Assembly: GCF_020026455.1 (NCBI RefSeq)
Contig: NZ_JAHHQJ010000005.1
Location: 62,001-126,000 of the forward strand
Source of the DNA: Alistipes sp.
GTDB lineage: Bacteria; Bacteroidota; Bacteroidia; Bacteroidales; Rikenellaceae
DNA: 64,000 nt
Reading direction: 5' to 3'
The notes under the pieces were generated by a model. The model was not told where the DNA came from. It saw only the letters and a list, made by a program, of their open reading frames with translations, and did no database searches. The translations under genes and the position numbers were made by a program. Below, piece after piece: positions 18,033 through 26,750 of this stretch (position 1 is the stretch's first letter; each line of letters starts with the position of its first letter).

Positions 18033-19172
18033 TTACAGTTTTTCGGTTGCCGCCCGCAGCGTGCGGAACGGACGCTGCGAAACGAAGGTGCAGAAATCGT
18101 GGTAAAGGTCCACATCCTCCTCAACGGACGAATTCTTCAGGACGACCAGCCCCTGATGGCTCTGATAATAGGCAATGCGGCTGCCGGCCCAGGCTCCCGA
18201 TTCGCGGAAGGCCTCCATGTAGTCGCGCAGCCGCGACCCGCGTCCGCATCGGGCCATCGCGCTCTCGTCGAACTCCATCTCCATATCGAGCCCGTTTGCT
18301 GCCGCCTCGCGACAGGCCTGCGCCAGCCGCTCGCGCGGAATGTCGTCCGAGAAAAAGTAGTTGGGCTGATAGAACGCACGATCAAATCCCCGCTCGCGCC
18401 AGGCCGTGTAGCCCGGAGCATGGAAATAGGGGATCCAGCACAGCTCGCACTGCCGTTCGTCCAAATAGGAGGAGACATCGGCCAACAACGGACTGGCCTT
18501 TTCCGACTCCTCGGTGACCCAATAGAATCCCGCCAGCTCGACATACTTGTAGTCCTGTTCCTCAAACATCCTGAGCGCCTGATCGATATACCATTTGCAG
18601 GCCAGAAACCGGTCCTCCTCCCGGGAGAAATCCAGAATCCGGTCCTCCACCATGCCCCAATAGGACGTACCGCCGCGCTTGGCCAGCGGCTCCTTGTAGA
18701 CAATCGGATTGGGGATCGAGATCACCACCTGACGCTTGGTCGCAGGAGCGCCGAGCGTCTCGGCGGCGGCGGCCACCGCCTCCTCGATGGCGGCAATGCC
18801 GTGCCCCTCGGAGAAATAATAGCGCAACAACTTGAGCCAGTCCACCTGCGTGGCGGCCGGGAGCACTGTGCCGTCCGTGTCCTTGTGTCCGGGGTCGAAT
18901 GCCACCCGGGCACTTCCGGGACCGATGTCACGGATCTCGAGAAGCAGAAACCCGTCGAAAAGCCAATGCATCCGGCCCTCCCGGTCGGTATAGGTAACAT
19001 AATGGCTCATCATCTCCCGATCCCACCGGGGACTGTGCGTGCCGCCGGCATAGATCAACACCAAATCCGTCGCCGTCAACGCCCTGGGACGCCCGTCCGA
19101 GCAGGAGCAAAGGCCCCACCCGACCAGCAGGCCGACAACCGCCGCCGCAAGAACAAACCCAATTTTTTTCAT
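18033..19172 (-). CDS. DUF4855 lipoprotein
   Basis: A 379-residue lipoprotein (signal ending WGLCSC) matching the DUF4855 family: TATDLVLIYAGG, the WLFDGFLLLE block, DWLKLLRYYF, RQVVISIPNP, the CKWYIDQALRMF helix, ELAGFYWVTEE, LCWIPYFHAPGY, GFDRAFYQPNYFF and LDMEMEFDE. The pattern of strand-end Glu/Asp and aromatic residues suggests a TIM-barrel glycoside-hydrolase-like fold, but no function is established. The start overlaps the stop of the phosphodiester glycosidase by four bases (ATGA), so the two are translationally coupled. It is a paralogue of the BACON-DUF4855 protein in the same operon. Confidence 0.8.
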   Translation of the reverse strand: MKKIGFVLAAAVVGLLVGWGLCSCSDGRPRALTATDLVLIYAGGTHSPRWDREMMSHYVTYTDREGRMHWLFDGFLLLEIRDIGPGSARVAFDPGHKDTDGTVLPAATQVDWLKLLRYYFSEGHGIAAIEEAVAAAAETLGAPATKRQVVISIPNPIVYKEPLAKRGGTSYWGMVEDRILDFSREEDRFLACKWYIDQALRMFEEQDYKYVELAGFYWVTEESEKASPLLADVSSYLDERQCELCWIPYFHAPGYTAWRERGFDRAFYQPNYFFSDDIPRERLAQACREAAANGLDMEMEFDESAMARCGRGSRLRDYMEAFRESGAWAGSRIAYYQSHQGLVVLKNSSVEEDVDLYHDFCTFVSQRPFRTLRAATEKL

Positions 19173-20794
19173 CTGTTTCTCTCTGTTTTACGGAAAAATC
19201 CGATCGTGGTTTTCACCGGACGATTCTCGGTGCTGCAATCGTTCACATGCCTGTCGCCGACCATCATGCCCGTCGAGCCGCCGCCGTCCAGATTGAGCGC
19301 TCCGACACACCCGAGCCCCTTGAGAATCATGGCCAGTTCGGTCAGCGTGGCACCCCGGCTCTCCGGGATGCGGCCGTCGCAAATGAAGAGAATCACCTTG
19401 CCGTCGGCCGTATGACCCACGGCCGTGCGGTCGGGCGAGACATCGGGGCCGAAAATGTCATAGGGAATGATCTCAAAATTGCTCAGATAATACTCCTTGC
19501 CCTTCTCCGTCAGGGTGAAGTCAAACGGGCACTTCCCCTCCCGGAGCAGCACCGGGCCGGCGCTGACGGCATACTGCGGGTTCCAGACGACGTTGGTCGC
19601 CGGATTCGACGAAGAGACGGGAGCATATTTCGCCTCGCCCTTGACCGAAGGCAGCGGACGGTCGAAATAGTAATTCGAGCCGCTCGTGCCGACCCACCAG
19701 ACCGCCGCCTTACCCGTATCGTCGACGCCGAAGATGCCGCGCGTCGCGTGATACATGACCTCGTACTCGGAGTCGCCCGCACGCAGCGAGCCGCGCATAT
19801 CGGGGATATACCCGGTCGGGGTCCCGTTCACCACGGCCACGCCCACATGATTCGCGCCATAGAAATAGCCGGCATTGACCAATACATGACACGCTCCGCC
19901 CAGCGCGCGCATCTGATCGTCGATCGTGGCCTTGGCATCCGGAATGTTCACCCGCAATTCGACATCTCCAGCCAGATCGGCGACGGCATACCAGGCATGG
20001 AAGTTCCGCCCGTTGAGCCGATCGGTCGTCTCATACACCGAGACGGACCGGGGCAACGCCTCCGTATCGATTTTTTTCCAGTTCAGCGTAATGGCCTGCG
20101 GCTCCTCGTCCAGAGCGGCAACCGCCTCGGCGCTGTAGCAGACCGTATTGCCCGAACGGAGGTAGGCTCTGAAGTGGAACTTCCGGCCGTACTCCAGCAG
20201 GACATTGGGAATCGCCTGCAAGATAGTCTTGTCTCCGACCGGTTCGGGACCGTCCTGACGGGCATCCTTCACGGTCGGACTGCCGGTCGTGTTCCAGCAC
20301 ACGCCGCATACCGCATCCTTCAATTCCGCCGCATTGCGCAGTCTGTAACGCAAGGCGATGCACGAACTCGTGGCTTCAGCCTCCCCTTCCAGCACGACGC
20401 CGGGTTTGGCGGGATCCTCCGCCGCCAGCGGTGCGGCATAGACGATTTCGGAGGCCATCGAGGCCTTGCGGCCGTCGGTGCGGACCCCGAAACAGTAGCT
20501 CTTGCCCGGCTCCAGATTCATATTCACTGTATAGCTCTCGGCATCGGCCGCCGTAAAGCCCACGCGTTGCGGCGTCTCATCCTTTTGGCCTTTCAACCAG
20601 ACCGAATAGCCGCTCTCCTGCGTGCAGAGATCCTTCCACAAAACCTCAACCCGGGACGCGCCCCGGAATTCGGCCGCAACCTCCGAAGGTGCCGCCAGCC
20701 GATCCCCCTTCGGATCGGTATCCCCTCCCGAATCGGAACAGGAGGCCGACGACAGGAGAGCCAGCGCTCCCCACATGAACCAGTTTTTCATCAT
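19169..20794 (-). CDS. Lipoprotein phosphodiester glycosidase (NAGPA family) with N-terminal FN3-like domains
   Basis: NAGPA-family enzymes hydrolyse sugar-1-phosphodiesters; the animal enzyme removes GlcNAc from GlcNAc-P-mannose. I place the start at 20794 (MMKNWFMWGALALLSSASC, lipobox SASC). Residues about 30-120 and 125-215 look like fibronectin-III-like beta domains. The catalytic domain covers about 230-540: VLVNAGYFYG, SAGPVLLREGK, DRTAVGHTADGKVILFICDGR, GATLTELAMILKGLGC and the signature ALNLDGGGSTGMM near residue 500. All family motifs look intact. In an operon with a GlcNAc 2-epimerase and a GDPD-like protein, GlcNAc-1-P-diester is a plausible substrate. It is probably attached at the outer membrane or in the periplasm. 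Confidence 0.88.
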   Translation of the reverse strand: MMKNWFMWGALALLSSASCSDSGGDTDPKGDRLAAPSEVAAEFRGASRVEVLWKDLCTQESGYSVWLKGQKDETPQRVGFTAADAESYTVNMNLEPGKSYCFGVRTDGRKASMASEIVYAAPLAAEDPAKPGVVLEGEAEATSSCIALRYRLRNAAELKDAVCGVCWNTTGSPTVKDARQDGPEPVGDKTILQAIPNVLLEYGRKFHFRAYLRSGNTVCYSAEAVAALDEEPQAITLNWKKIDTEALPRSVSVYETTDRLNGRNFHAWYAVADLAGDVELRVNIPDAKATIDDQMRALGGACHVLVNAGYFYGANHVGVAVVNGTPTGYIPDMRGSLRAGDSEYEVMYHATRGIFGVDDTGKAAVWWVGTSGSNYYFDRPLPSVKGEAKYAPVSSSNPATNVVWNPQYAVSAGPVLLREGKCPFDFTLTEKGKEYYLSNFEIIPYDIFGPDVSPDRTAVGHTADGKVILFICDGRIPESRGATLTELAMILKGLGCVGALNLDGGGSTGMMVGDRHVNDCSTENRPVKTTIGFFRKTERNR

Positions 20795-20865
20795 CAAAAT
20801 CCGTCGAATCATAAGACGAAGGGCGGCTGTTCCCATGAGCAGCCGCCCCTCATGCGAAATAAAGA

Positions 20866-22335
20866 CTATTTGTAGCCGAAGAGCGACACTTCGCTCAACG
20901 TCAGCCAGTGGGTACGTACACTCCAAGGTTCAACATCACGGTAGAAGTTATAGCCGTTCTTCAAGGTCTTGAAGCGGTAGTAGCGGGCCGTCACGGCGTC
21001 GGCCTCCTCGATGACCAGGGTGTCGCCGTTGGCGATGTGCTCGGAATAGGCCTTGGCAGGCAGTGCCTTGACGATCTTCGAGATCTCCGTCACATCCACC
21101 TTGCCCAGACACTTCCAGTCGGTCCACTCGGCCGCGGGCTCTCCGGCTCCCGTGTAGGCATAGATCTCATAGATCAGCGGGTCGTGCGACACGTAGTCGT
21201 AATAGTGGTAGGTCACGAACTTGGCCAGTTTCACCGGAACGCCCGCATCGATCACAAACGAGTCGCCGTGACCGGCCTTGGCATCGTCATTGGTCGTGGA
21301 GAGCTCCCAGTGCTTGTAGGCGATGGGCGAATAATCCGACTTGTTGGTCATCCATTTGCCGTCGAACAGATAGGCGCTGGCCACATTGGCATTGTTGGCG
21401 ACCACTCCGTCGTTGGGCAGGACAAAGGCCTTCATCTTCGACTTGTCGACCATTGCCATGGCAGGCCCCGTCGATACGGGCTGAATCTCCAGCGTCGAGG
21501 CCAGATTGGCATAAGAGGGCGACGAGAATTTGATCCGCGCCTTGACCGAAGCGTCGAGCAGCTGGTCGGGAAGCAGATCGAAGACAAGCCGGGTGGCTGT
21601 CCGCGACTTCTCCTTCAACCAGGCTCCGTTCGTTACGGCATAGGTCCAATCCGCGACATTGGACTCCACGTCGACCGTCAGCTGAGCGCCCTCCTTCACC
21701 TCCACGGACTCGGGGGCCTGGGCCGTGAACTTCACGAAATCGATCGGTTTCACCGAGACCAGACGCTCAAAGAGCGGATCGGAATCGGAGGTGAAGCGCA
21801 GCCGGGCAGGCTCCGCCTCGTCGAAGCGCACCGAAGGATCGAGGTTGAAGACCAGCGCTTCGGCCGTTTTCGACGCCTCCTTGAGCCAATCGCCATCGGT
21901 CAGCGTATAGACCCAATCTTCGGTGTTGGCCGAAATGGCCAGACTCAGCTGCTCGTCCTTTTTCACAACGACAGACTCGGGGGCCTTAATCTCCATCTCC
22001 ACCATATAGGCGGCCTGCGAGACCTCCAGACGCTCCACCGTGCCGTTGGCATAGGCAAATTCGATCGTCGCCGTACGTGCCGCACCCGTCTTGTTGCGAT
22101 CGACACCCAGTTTGAGCGTCGTCTTTCCGCTTCCGTGCTTGGGAGTGATCTTGAACCACGGATCGGAAACCGTCAGTTTCCAACCCACATTCGAAGAGAC
22201 GTCAAACGTGATGATATTCTCTTCGGCATTCAGGGCAATGGGCTCGGGCAGTTTCACGAAGGGAGCCTCGTCGTCCGAACAGGCCGCAGCAACCAAAGCC
22301 AACGCTACCAGTAAGACTAATTTATATGCTTTCAT
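20866..22335 (-). CDS. Lipoprotein with tandem BACON domains and a C-terminal discoidin-like domain
   Basis: Predicted surface glycan-binding protein, 489 residues, lipobox VAAACSDDE. Residues about 25-115 form a BACON domain (ITFDVSSNVGWKLTVSDPWFKITPKHGSG ... ATIEFAY). Two degenerate copies follow, with the shared motifs APESVVVKKDEQLSL and APESVEVKEGAQLTV, then NTEDWVYTLTDGDWLKE and NVADWTYAVTNGAWLKE. The C-terminal 180 residues resemble an F5/8-type domain and are paralogous to the protein encoded at 23728-24726: IYEIYAYTGAGEP...W, ARYYRFKTLKNGYNFY, WLTLSEVSLFGYK. No catalytic motif is seen. The role is probably substrate capture for the PUL2 SusCD pair. Confidence 0.82.
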   Translation of the reverse strand: MKAYKLVLLVALALVAAACSDDEAPFVKLPEPIALNAEENIITFDVSSNVGWKLTVSDPWFKITPKHGSGKTTLKLGVDRNKTGAARTATIEFAYANGTVERLEVSQAAYMVEMEIKAPESVVVKKDEQLSLAISANTEDWVYTLTDGDWLKEASKTAEALVFNLDPSVRFDEAEPARLRFTSDSDPLFERLVSVKPIDFVKFTAQAPESVEVKEGAQLTVDVESNVADWTYAVTNGAWLKEKSRTATRLVFDLLPDQLLDASVKARIKFSSPSYANLASTLEIQPVSTGPAMAMVDKSKMKAFVLPNDGVVANNANVASAYLFDGKWMTNKSDYSPIAYKHWELSTTNDDAKAGHGDSFVIDAGVPVKLAKFVTYHYYDYVSHDPLIYEIYAYTGAGEPAAEWTDWKCLGKVDVTEISKIVKALPAKAYSEHIANGDTLVIEEADAVTARYYRFKTLKNGYNFYRDVEPWSVRTHWLTLSEVSLFGYK

Positions 22336-22363
22336 CGCTTAGATTATAGTTCCATTAAAGATT

Positions 22364-23728
22364 TTATTGATAAAATGCTTGTTGCCGGGCAGCAACGAGT
22401 TTGCAGATGCGCTCATAAAAGGCGCGTTCCTCCGCGATGCCCTCTTTCCAGTACTCGAGCGCCGAAGCCTCGTAATACGCCAGACTCTGTGTCTCGAAAA
22501 GCCCCAATTCCTCATAGACATCCACATAATCGGCATTGACCTGCAGGGATTGATGCGTCTCAAACTCGAGCTCCATCAACATTCCGCAGGCCTTGGCCAT
22601 GTCGCATGCCTCATAGAGCCGCGTCCGGGTGAACTCCGGGTGGGTCATATAATTGGGCTGATAATAGGCCCGGTCGAACCCGTAGCTCGCCCACTTGCTG
22701 AAGCCGAACGCCTCGTAATAGGGAATCCAATAGAAGTCGAGACCTTTCGCATGGATGTAGTCCGCCACCTGGCTCAGGTACTTGGGCAGGAAGCTGCCCG
22801 ACTCCTTGATCCAATAGATGCCGGCCAGCTGGATGTTGGCATACTCACGCCGCGCGAAATGGTCAAGCAGCTGATCCACATACCACTTGCAGGCGGCAAT
22901 CCGGTCCTCGAAATTACTGAAGTCCAGCTTTTTGCCGTCCAGCTCGCCCCAGTCGGTCTGGCGATCCTGCGGATCGGGCAGCATGATCACCACCTTGCGC
23001 CGGTGGAACGGCCCCTGAACCCGGGGTTTGAGCGCACCGATCGCAGCATCGAGTGCCGGCACGGAATGGGAGTCATGGCCGAAATAGAAATCCAGCAGCT
23101 TGAGCCAGTCCTCCTTGTTCGAAGAGGCGATCGTGGGCTCTCCGGCAAGGGTCTTGCCGTCGAAGCGGCTCGTCAAAAAGAGGAATCCGTCGAACAGCCA
23201 GCGCGGATTCTCCTCGTCGGTAGCCACCGTCGCACGGAATCGCTCCCGGGTATAGGGCTCGCCGCTGTCGTTGTCGTAGATCAGCATCAGGTCCTGAATG
23301 GGCGAGGCTCCGATCGTCTGCCCGGACTGCTGCGTAACCGGGATTTCAACCGTTGCCTTTCCGTCCTGAGTTTCAAAGAGGAGCGTCCCCGTGCGGACCT
23401 CACCCGTCGTGTTGACCGCCACCGAGACTTCTGCCGTGACGGCCGACCCGACCGAGACGGAGAGCCATTCGGCCGCCTGATCCGAAACGCGCGCGGTCCA
23501 TTTCGTATTGGAGCGGACGATCAACGACTCGGAAAAGAATCCGAAAGGCAGATCATACCGGGTTACGGGGGTTCCCTGACGATTGGTAACCGTCAGCGTA
23601 GTCTCCGGGGCCTCCGGGGTCTCCGGAGGCAGCACAGGTGCTTGGGTATCATCGTCCGAGGAGTGCCCGCATGCGCCCATTGCGCATGCAGACAACACAC
23701 TCCAGACAATATAGCGAACAAATCTCAT
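22364..23728 (-). CDS. BACON-DUF4855 lipoprotein
   Basis: A 454-residue lipoprotein (signal ending AMGAC). Residues about 40-135 are a BACON domain (SLIVRSNTKWTARVSDQAAEWLSVSV ... TVEIPVTQQSG). Residues about 140-450 are a DUF4855 domain with the same blocks as the shorter paralogue at 18033-19172: IQDLMLIYDN, WLFDGFLFLTSRF, DWLKLLDFYFG, RKVVIMLPDPQ, CKWYVDQLLDHF, IQLAGIYWIKE, FYWIPYYEAFGFSKW, GFDRAYYQPNYM and LMELEFE. Its ATG overlaps the preceding gene's stop by one base (TAATG). The BACON domain may attach the catalytic-looking DUF4855 part to glycan or mucin. Confidence 0.82.
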   Translation of the reverse strand: MRFVRYIVWSVLSACAMGACGHSSDDDTQAPVLPPETPEAPETTLTVTNRQGTPVTRYDLPFGFFSESLIVRSNTKWTARVSDQAAEWLSVSVGSAVTAEVSVAVNTTGEVRTGTLLFETQDGKATVEIPVTQQSGQTIGASPIQDLMLIYDNDSGEPYTRERFRATVATDEENPRWLFDGFLFLTSRFDGKTLAGEPTIASSNKEDWLKLLDFYFGHDSHSVPALDAAIGALKPRVQGPFHRRKVVIMLPDPQDRQTDWGELDGKKLDFSNFEDRIAACKWYVDQLLDHFARREYANIQLAGIYWIKESGSFLPKYLSQVADYIHAKGLDFYWIPYYEAFGFSKWASYGFDRAYYQPNYMTHPEFTRTRLYEACDMAKACGMLMELEFETHQSLQVNADYVDVYEELGLFETQSLAYYEASALEYWKEGIAEERAFYERICKLVAARQQAFYQ

Positions 23729-24726
23729 TACTCTTTCTCACTGATATTATAACGCCACAACTCGATTTCCGAAAGGGTGAACCAATTCTGACGAACCTTC
23801 CAGTTCGCATTCATGGCCTCGCCAAATGCCGCATAGAAGTTCTTGACCATCTTCAGGCGGTAGTAACGGGTCTCGGGGACATCCCCGAATTTGAACTCGA
23901 TCGTAGTACCCTGCGTCGTCAGGTCTTCGGCCGACCCCGGCTGGGCATTCTTCACGATCTCCCACTTGTCGGAATCGTCCACATCGGCAATCTTCACCCA
24001 GTTGGCCCAGTCTCCCGTAGGTTCGCCGGGCAACGTGTAGGCATAGATCTCGTAGATGGCCGGGGCATTGTTGTTGTAGGGCCAATACGGCCAGATGAGC
24101 ATCTTCGACAGACGCATCGGCTCTCCGACATCGAACGTAAACGAATTGCCGTGACCCTCCGGAGCAGGCTCCTTCATCGTCCAGCCAAAGAAGTTGTAGC
24201 CGACTTCGCCGTAGGCCTCCTTTTTCGACATGCGTTTGCCGTCGAAGCAATAGCGGATGTGTCCGCCGGCCTGACCGGGCGCCGTGTCATCATAAACGGC
24301 ATCGTTCTCCATCGCCAGCACCGCACACTGGGCGCGGTCAACTTCGGCCACGAGGGCCTTGTCGACCGAAATCGTGTAGGTGAAATCCTCCTCGAGGTTG
24401 TTCAGGACAAAGGTATAAGGCGTCGTCAGATTGATTTCCTGCTCGGTAAAAGCGCCCTCCTTGAGCACCGTGCGCGAGGCATAGTCGATGACGACCTTGA
24501 CTTTGGAAAAATCGACATCCGAGACAAAGACAAACTTGATGGCGTGCGTATTGTTATCCACCGCACCGGTTACCGTCTCCTCGCCACAGGTTGCCTTGGC
24601 CGAACGGACCATCTCATGCAAGGCGTGGGTCGGGATATAGGTACTGAACTTGGCATCCTGGTCGCAGGAGGTCAAGACACCTCCCGCCAAGGCCAAAAAC
24701 GTAAGGATCGAATAGATACGTTTCAT
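23728..24726 (-). CDS. Discoidin-like (F5/8 type C-like) surface lipoprotein
   Basis: A 332-residue lipoprotein, lipobox VLTSCDQD. Residues about 40-115 form an immunoglobulin-like segment of the DUF5018/cadherin-like type (HAIKFVFVSDVDFSKVKVVIDYASRT). Residues about 130-325 resemble an F5/8-type carbohydrate-binding domain (RYCFDGKRMSKKEAYG, HGNSFTFDVGEPMRLSKMLIW, IYEIYAYTLPGEP, RYYRLKMVKN, WFTLSEIELWRY). It follows susD by 23 bp and takes the position usual for a surface glycan-binding protein. Confidence 0.8.
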   Translation of the reverse strand: MKRIYSILTFLALAGGVLTSCDQDAKFSTYIPTHALHEMVRSAKATCGEETVTGAVDNNTHAIKFVFVSDVDFSKVKVVIDYASRTVLKEGAFTEQEINLTTPYTFVLNNLEEDFTYTISVDKALVAEVDRAQCAVLAMENDAVYDDTAPGQAGGHIRYCFDGKRMSKKEAYGEVGYNFFGWTMKEPAPEGHGNSFTFDVGEPMRLSKMLIWPYWPYNNNAPAIYEIYAYTLPGEPTGDWANWVKIADVDDSDKWEIVKNAQPGSAEDLTTQGTTIEFKFGDVPETRYYRLKMVKNFYAAFGEAMNANWKVRQNWFTLSEIELWRYNISEKE

Positions 24727-24749
24727 TTCTCTTGATCGTTAAATATCCG

Positions 24750-26741
24750 CTACCACCAGGGATTCTGGACCAGAGCAGGGCTCTTGTCGATCTCGGACTG
24801 CGGAATGGGGAACAAATAATACTCTTTGCGGAACACACGGCTTTCGAAAGCCTTGCGCGTATAGAACTCCGTCGATTTGAAATTGTTGGTCTTCGGATCT
24901 CCGGCCTCGACCGAAAGACCCCATACACGGCCGCTGTCGCCATACTTGCGGTCGTCGGAGGCTCCTCCCAGATCGGGGGTTTCGCACAACAGGCGGCGAC
25001 GGGTCGTGAAGTAGCGGTCGCCTTCGAAGTTCAGCTCGACCTGACGCTCGCGGAGGATGTACTCGCGCTGCTGCTCCCGATTGCCGCGAATCGAAGGATA
25101 GGTTTCGAAGATGCTCGGAAGACCTGCGCGTTTGCGGACCTGATCCCAGTACTTCTGAATATCGGCATTCGCCGGATCGTACTCGTTCAGCGCCTCGATG
25201 TAGTCGAGCAGGATCTGGGCATAACGGATGTAGATCGAGACGTATTTGCCCGGCATCGTGTTGTTGTAGAAGTCGCAGGGCACGATGCGTTTCTGAGCCA
25301 GGAAGCCGGTCATCGGGAAGTTCAGGTTCTCGCCCGAATTGCTCGTACCGCCCCGGTAGAGCTCCACACGGCCCCATCCGTCCTGCTGGTCCTTCGTTCT
25401 GTTCAGCTTGTTGCGGATGGCCGCATCGTCCGAATAGGGCAACTGAACGCGGTGGTTGTAATTGACCGAAGCATAAAACCGGGCCTCGCGGTTGCAGAAC
25501 ATGTTCCAGTCGCCCTTCGAGTGTCCCCATGCATCGAGGCTCTTCAGGTCGGCAAGCAACTTCTTGCGACCGGCCTCACTGCTCTGGTCGACGTTGTTGG
25601 GGTTGTAGTGCGGACCGTCCTTGGTGACAAATCCGCGTTCGATGTAATTCGACTGCGGGTCGTCGATCGTGCGCCCGTTCTCCATATAGAAGGCGTCGAC
25701 CAGACGGAGCGTCGGACCGACACCACCCATGCAGTTCACACCCGTCGGGATGCAGTGCACCATCCACGCATAACGGGGGCCGCGGTTATCCCACGAACCG
25801 GAACCCTGGTCGATCGACCCGAAGATGATCTCCGAATTCCAGCCGGTATTGAACAGATCGTAATAGGCCTTGTAGGGATTGTAGTCGTCCGAATCGATGT
25901 TGACACCCCCCGTATAGAGTTTCAGCCCGGTCTCGTCCAACTTCTTTTCCGAGAGATCGATCACGGCTTTGGCAGCCTCGGCGGCCGTTTTCCATTTGGT
26001 TTCGTCATACTGCGTACTGGCCAGAGGCGTTCCGTCGTGGTTCACAAACTGGGCGTAGTCCTTGTTTCCGTTCCACTGGGGCGAGGCGGCCAGCAGCAGG
26101 GCCGACGACTTCACGGCACGGCACGCCGGAATGGTGGCGCGACCCAGGCATTCGGGCTCCGAAGCATAGGAAAACGGCAGCAGCGTCTCGGCACGATCCA
26201 TCAGTTCGCAGACGTATCCGATGCACTGATCAAACGGAGCGCGCGGAAGATTGCCGAAATTCGTTTCGTTGGGCATCAGCTCCTTAAGCAGGACGACAGG
26301 CCCGTACTGACGCAGCAGCAGGAAGTAATAATAGCCTCTCAAGAAGAGCGCCTCGCCCAAATAGCGGTCTTTCAGGTCCTGCGACAACTCGCCGCATTTG
26401 CCCACGTTGTTCTCGAATACGAACGTGGAGCGGATGGCGCGGTAATAGAGGTTCCATGTCACGTAGAAACTGGTGGCAGGCTCCCAGTTGCCCAGGTTGA
26501 TGCCGTAGGTCGGATAGACGGCCCAGGGAATATCGCACTCGTCGGAGCAACCCAACCAGGGATCTCCCTGGTGGAGATTATCCATCGGGAGGGCTCCGTA
26601 GCAGTTGGTCAGATACTTCAACACCTCGTTCCGGTTGCTCCAGACCATTTTATCGGTCTTCATGTCATCGGGCTCCTTGTCCAGGTATTCGCAACCCGTG
26701 AAAAGCAGAGCCATCAAAAGGAAAATATATTGTTTCATCAT
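24750..26741 (-). CDS. SusD/RagB-family lipoprotein (PUL2)
   Basis: A 663-residue SusD homologue, larger than the PUL1 one but within the range seen for complex-glycan systems. The signal MMKQYIFLLMALLFTGC is followed by EYLDKEPDD, the characteristic SusD N-terminus. TPR segments include LGEALFLRGYYYFLLLRQYGPVVLLKE, and the C-terminal RagB part reads YILRERQVELNFEGDRYFTTRRRLL ... YYLFPIPQSEIDKSPALVQNPWW. Start MM: ATG at 26741 or 26738. It lies 9 bp after the susC stop. Confidence 0.95.
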   Translation of the reverse strand: MMKQYIFLLMALLFTGCEYLDKEPDDMKTDKMVWSNRNEVLKYLTNCYGALPMDNLHQGDPWLGCSDECDIPWAVYPTYGINLGNWEPATSFYVTWNLYYRAIRSTFVFENNVGKCGELSQDLKDRYLGEALFLRGYYYFLLLRQYGPVVLLKELMPNETNFGNLPRAPFDQCIGYVCELMDRAETLLPFSYASEPECLGRATIPACRAVKSSALLLAASPQWNGNKDYAQFVNHDGTPLASTQYDETKWKTAAEAAKAVIDLSEKKLDETGLKLYTGGVNIDSDDYNPYKAYYDLFNTGWNSEIIFGSIDQGSGSWDNRGPRYAWMVHCIPTGVNCMGGVGPTLRLVDAFYMENGRTIDDPQSNYIERGFVTKDGPHYNPNNVDQSSEAGRKKLLADLKSLDAWGHSKGDWNMFCNREARFYASVNYNHRVQLPYSDDAAIRNKLNRTKDQQDGWGRVELYRGGTSNSGENLNFPMTGFLAQKRIVPCDFYNNTMPGKYVSIYIRYAQILLDYIEALNEYDPANADIQKYWDQVRKRAGLPSIFETYPSIRGNREQQREYILRERQVELNFEGDRYFTTRRRLLCETPDLGGASDDRKYGDSGRVWGLSVEAGDPKTNNFKSTEFYTRKAFESRVFRKEYYLFPIPQSEIDKSPALVQNPWW

Positions 26742-26750
26742 TATTTGTGT

